In this document: piece by piece, positions 59,764 through 64,000 of the stretch
Layout: the number at the start of each line of letters is the position of its first letter
Numbering within the stretch: the first letter of the stretch is position 1
NCBI GenBank assembly: GCA_027924585.1
Contig: BSBM01000877.1
Location: 8,257,501 to 8,321,500, forward strand
Length of the DNA: 64,000 bases
Direction of reading: 5' to 3'
Origin: Larix kaempferi
Taxonomy: Eukaryota; Streptophyta; Pinopsida; Pinales; Pinaceae
The notes under the pieces: generated by a model
Database searches by the model: none
What the model was told of the DNA's origin: nothing
Seen by the model: only the letters and a program-made list of their open reading frames with translations
Program-made: the position numbers and the translations under genes

Positions 59764-60846
59764 GGAAAATTTTAGGGGCAAAATTTAGCCCATGGGATAT
59801 TTTCCGGCCTTTTCTTCCAAAAAAAGATTCGCCAATTTTCCTTTTTTCGAAGGTGATTCGCCCAAATTGCATGGGATAATTTTTTTTACTCTAAAAATCA
59901 CCAAATTTGTCCAAAAACTATATAAATTCCTTAGAAATTTGAATATTTTTACTAGGAAAACATTTAAGAACCCACCCAAAATTTCTATGTATCAATAAAT
60001 GAGCGAATCCCCATGACATATAGGAAAATATGAAGGTTATGTTATCAATGATATATTATGTATATGTAATTTTTTAGCGAATCTCTCATTGAATTATATA
60101 GTCTTGTAAAATATTGGAGAATCTTTCACTAAATTATAAAACCTTGTAAAATCTTGATGAATCCTTCACTAAATTATAAAACCTTGTAAAATCTTGTTGA
60201 ATCTTTCACTAAATTATAAAACCTTGGGAAGCGTTGGCGAATATTTTAGCAAGTTTCTCATTGGCAAGTCATGCCCCCCTGCATGACCAAATACACGGCT
60301 ATAAATGAAGTCTCGACCCCTAGGAATGATTCCCCAAACACCCATAAAAACATTATTGTTGCATCACCATTCAGAAACTTTTGAACTGAGCTGATGGGAT
60401 TTATGACTCTCCTAGATGCAAATAGGTCCCTATAATACCTGGTAGTAAATATCAACTACCATTCTCATGTGGACATTAAGAAACTTTTCAAAATGATATT
60501 CAACCCATAAAATATGGAAAAATATAACTCCGACTTCGATTTCCATGATTGATAGAAGGTGAAACAACCCCTAGTAATTGCCATTTATAGAAATCGGGGG
60601 CGAATAGGAGCGACCTAGTGATTTATGTGGGCGAAAAAAGGTTTAAATCCATTTTTAGAGGGGTGAAATTGTTTTATATTGGATTCCCTTTTGAAATTTG
60701 ATGGGGCTAACCTCCTATTCATTAAAAATAAATAAATAAAATGTTGGCTAATCATACCTAATGGGTGTTTAATAAAAATTAGCCCATTAAATATTTAAAA
60801 CCCCTAATCTTATCCCATGGGCTAAGATTAGTCCCTAAAATTTTCC
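59764..60846. mobile_element. 1.1-kb non-autonomous TIR element
   Basis: Inverted ends of 34 bp match at 30 positions: GGAAAATTTTAGGGGCAAAA at the left, and the reverse complement of 60813-60846 (GGAAAATTTTAGGGACTAAT). Both then read TAGCCCATGGGA. No target duplication is obvious and no transposase is present. Repeat units of the host array lie on both sides, which supports insertion. The superfamily is not determined. Confidence 0.7.
60101..60240 (+). repeat. 45-bp tandem repeat inside the TIR element
   Basis: Three to four units read AATCTTTCACTAAATTATAA followed by AACCTTGTAAAATCTTG, from 60110 to about 60240. Confidence 0.88.
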
Positions 60847-61199
60847 ATGAATTTTTTACAAAAAAATATTGTCAAACATTTTATGTTTGCAATTTTAAGA
60901 ATTAGAAAGATTTGCCAAGGTTTATACACTTTGAGAAAATTATGGATCCTTAAAATTTTCTCTGATTTACCATCTTTCTGAGTTAGTATTTCAAGCTATT
61001 GCCTTTGCAATTTCATATACACTGCATGGTACCTCATAAGTTTGTATCAAATCCCGGGTTGATCATTTAAGTATTGATCCAAGGGATTTAGTTTCTATAA
61101 TTGCAATTCATTAGCCCACTAGACCACACAGAGGAAACATGACCCCCTAAGAATCATTGAAGATCACTTCAATTCTAGGATGTTGAATCTCACCTATAA

Positions 61200-63125
61200 G
61201 CATGAAGAGGACACCCACGAACTTCTTTTTTAGGGGGTTGTGAATTTTGAAGATGTCTTTGAAAATATCCCCAATGTCACTGAAAAGGTTGAGATGTGTA
61301 AACAACAGGTTGTTTCCTTAAATGTAGTTGGGCTAGAAATAAAAGCATATTTCGAGGTTGAAGCAGTGGAGGATTTATATAGAAAAAAGACAAATAAAGC
61401 ACAAAGACACGAAGTTGTTAAAATATTTTTTTTGAAGAAGAAATACTATGACACCAACGCGTTGGGAAATCTTCTCGGAGCCCCTTGGATGAAGAAAAAT
61501 CCAAAGTAGAAGCTGAAGATCGAAAAGGCCTTCCAAGGAGCCCTAGCTAAATAATGAATGATGAAGAAAGAATTTGAGCTCAAGGCACAACATGAAGAAC
61601 AAGAAATCCAAAAAAGGGGGCAAGAAAAGGAAGCTAGGAAGGTTGCTAAAGAAAAAAAAATAGAAGAAGAAGAAGCCCCAAATATGTACAAGAAGAAAAG
61701 AAGAAACTAGGAAAAGCGGAGAGGAGGAGAAGAAGAAGAAGAAAGAAGCAGTCAATGCCAAATTGCTTATACGACAACTTCTCCAAGAACAAGTACACAA
61801 AGAAAAAGAGGCCCCCTCCATTAAGGAGCAAAGGAAAAAGGAAGAGGAGACATGAAGAAGCACATAGATCCAACCAATTGCCACTGCTCACATCATTGAT
61901 CAGTCCTTGGACCCCATTCTCAATGAGATTGGGACATGCTTCTTCCTCCTTAGTGATAGATATTGATGATGATGTTGTATCGCTCGATGATTAATTTCTC
62001 AATCAGGAGAGTAAAAGTATTTCCAAATGACGATCAAAGAGATAAATGAATGGAGGTAAGTCAGACAACCTTGTGGTTTTTGACATGAGAGACAAAGAAC
62101 CTTAAGAAATTGCCTTTGATGTGGCCGCATTGATCTCAATTTTGGTAAATGTAAATATGTCTTTTTTCAACAATGTATACCAATTGATAGTGCGGTACAA
62201 GGAACAAATAGAGTAGGATAAAGAGAAAGTGGAGCAGGTAAAGAAACAATTTTTTGATTCTAAACATGGGCATTTCATAGAGCAAGAGTCGTCGAAAGCC
62301 AAATATGATAATGAAGTATCTCTATTAAATAAACAACATAAAAATTATTTGACTGCTATGAAGGTTAGGAAAGAAAACATAGAGTCTAAGATGCAATCCT
62401 ATCAGGAAGAAAATGCACTATCCCTTAGAAATTTGAAGGAAGAAGCATTGAAAGATAATAAAACATTAAAGGAAGCATAGATGAATTTCCTTTTGAAAAT
62501 TGATGAGTTTCAACAATGTTATAATAATGTGTTAAAGTTGACTGATGAAGCAAAAATATTTGAGGATGAGTATAAGTTAATGCAATGCTAATCTGATGAG
62601 TTGCTAGATTGGAAATAACATTACAATGAAGTCCTGACGATTTACCCAGGATGTCAATGCAGAAAATGGCTAAGATCAGGGAATGGAAAAACACTCTAGA
62701 AGTGGCTCAAGAATAAATGAATGATATAATTGATAGTGTGATAATGGATTGCACTGGGATTTGGAACTCCATCAATGTCAACATGGAAAAACTCAATATG
62801 ACTTCTCTTGATGAATTAAAACATGCACATCCTATCAAGTGGAAAATCGTCATTGTGGGGAAAGACAGGGATCAGAGCGAGGAATCCAAAAAATAGGTAA
62901 TGAAGGTAGATCAGGAACTCCACAATGATTTCTTCTACCAACATCTCAAACTGGCCACTTGGTCCTATGCACTCACAGAGATGATCAAGGTTGACATTGA
63001 CGAATAAATCAAGCAAAGAATGCTCAATGTTGAATCATAGTTCAAAAAGTTGTAGGATGATCGAGTGGTGAGGATTAAGGACTTACATGCTTGGTGGAAG
63101 AAATTCCACGATGGAACAATTTAAG
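61200..63125 (+). pseudogene. Broken coiled-coil protein frame, unidentified
   Basis: A run of plus-strand segments shares one composition: NFEDVFENIPNVTEKVEMCK near 61240, a Lys/Glu-rich stretch at 61540-61860 (EEQEIQKRGQEKEARKVAKE), coiled-coil wording at 62229-62480 (ENIESKMQSYQEENALSLRN) and an end region near 62835-63120 (KWKIVIVGKDRDQSEESK, LATWSYALTEMIKVDIDE, DLHAWWKKFHDGTI). Many stops lie between. I do not recognise the family. It could be a decayed gag-like or structural protein gene of a retroelement. Minus-strand Phe/Ser-rich frames at 61446-61891 are shadows of the Lys/Glu codons. Confidence 0.5.
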
Positions 63126-64000
63126 TTCATTTGTTTATTTTTATTTTTTGTATGTTATGTTGTAAAAGAAGTAGACAATTATAATTTTGTTATTTACTTA
63201 ATTCAATTCTCCCTAGCAGGAAACTATATAAGAAAAATTTTCTAAAGCCAACAGATGGAGTGGTGGTTGGAAACCCTTTCATATTTTATTTTGTACACCA
63301 TTACATGAATTGGGTGAAAATGGAAGTCTGATGGAGTCCCTAGAAGTGATTTTTAATACAGAATGTTGCATATTCTTCTTCAATTTTCTAAGTGATAAGA
63401 TGGATGTTGTGATTTTTATTTTAATGCAAGTTAGAATTATTTATTTATTTCTTAGTATGAATGCATCGCTTAGTTTCCAGTGATTTATATTTAAGTTACA
63501 GGAACACGTATGTTTAATCTTAGCAATTACTTGTTTATTTATATTATGTTTTTCAATATTTATCTGTTGAATATTGAGAATTATTTTTTCCAAGTCAAAG
63601 ATATGTATTGAAACCTATAACTAACCATTATTCATTAAAGAAATTAAATGTGTATATAATATTCAAGCAATAATATAAAAGTAATTGTTTTACTTTCATA
63701 TAATTTATTGTATTGAAGTTTTAACTCATTGTTGTTTAAGGGGATTGTTTCTTTGATTTCAATAGGATATCTTCTATTCTATGCATTCCATTAGATAAAA
63801 GTTTACTCCTAATTGGTATTGTATTAGTCTTTCATTTCCTTTTATGTTTTAGATTATATTTAATACAAATAAGAAGATAATAAAAAATTTAAAGGAAAAA
63901 GAGATAAATAGTATCAAATTGAACTTCAAACTGTTGTGGAGATTAGGCCCTTAACCAATCGGAAGCACCATCCCAAATGTTACCAAATCTAACTTGGGAC
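63126..64000. other. AT-rich end of window, no gene
   Basis: No coding or structural feature can be supported. Confidence 0.5.

Noticed and set aside
61446-61891. Phe/Ser-rich minus-strand frames resembling membrane proteins
   Set aside because: They are the antisense of Lys/Glu-rich codons (AAG/GAA) in the coiled-coil frame and not independent genes.

Overview
The window is nuclear DNA of a land plant with a large, transposon-filled genome. The evidence is a plant Helitron with a replication protein A gene, Ty1/copia and Ty3/gypsy LTR retrotransposons primed by initiator Met-tRNA, a class XI LRR receptor kinase, and relics of auxin response factor, Cu/Zn superoxide dismutase, DEAD-box RNA helicase, KRI1, RING-H2 and SDS-type cyclin genes. 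A gymnosperm fits the style of the repeats, but nothing seen here proves it. No tRNA, rRNA, CRISPR array or bacterial-type operon was found.

Layout. 1-2290: non-coding, with direct repeats and a GTCGG-rich array. 2293-20254, minus strand: a decayed Helitron reading right to left as an RPA70-like protein (20254-18337), a Rep HUH/Y2 nuclease (17849-15547) and a PIF1-type helicase (4505-2293). The Rep-helicase reading frame is split by an 11,025-bp insertion (4514-15538). This has terminal inverted repeats and a perfect 8-bp target duplication (TGCATGTG). It shows no recognisable transposase but holds fragments of at least four unrelated host genes on one strand (KRI1, an ARF B3 domain, Cu/Zn SOD, an RH57/ROK1-like DEAD-box helicase), two unidentified spliced exons and a LINE relic. 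It looks like a Pack-type, gene-capturing TIR transposon and is the most interesting object in the window. 20560-24910: tandem arrays, including the same GTCGG family seen on the left and a short TTTAGGG telomere-like run.

25929-29041, minus: an LRR receptor kinase of the CLV1/BAM type with two frameshifts. 30284-32530, minus: 3' part of a copia element with two tandem arrays between pol and its LTR. 34951-39863, plus: a complete 4.9-kb copia element (175-bp LTRs, TSD ATGTT) lying directly against a RING-H2 relic. 42328-43222, plus: exons of an SDS-like meiotic cyclin relic. 43730-53170, plus: a complete 9.4-kb Tekay/Del-like gypsy chromovirus (two 1,637-bp LTRs, TSD TTACA). Its nine premature stops are all explained by C-to-T change. 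54346-60846: duplications, a degenerate array, a 1.9-kb non-autonomous LTR element and a 1.1-kb TIR element. 61200-63125, plus: a broken coiled-coil reading frame. The end of the window is AT-rich and empty.

How it fits together. No cellular gene in the window is clearly intact. The history is one of nested insertion: TIR element into Helitron, copia next to RING-H2, gypsy beside the cyclin relic, small LTR element into a degenerate array. Gene fragments were captured at the DNA level with introns retained, and decay followed that suggests deamination of methylated cytosines.
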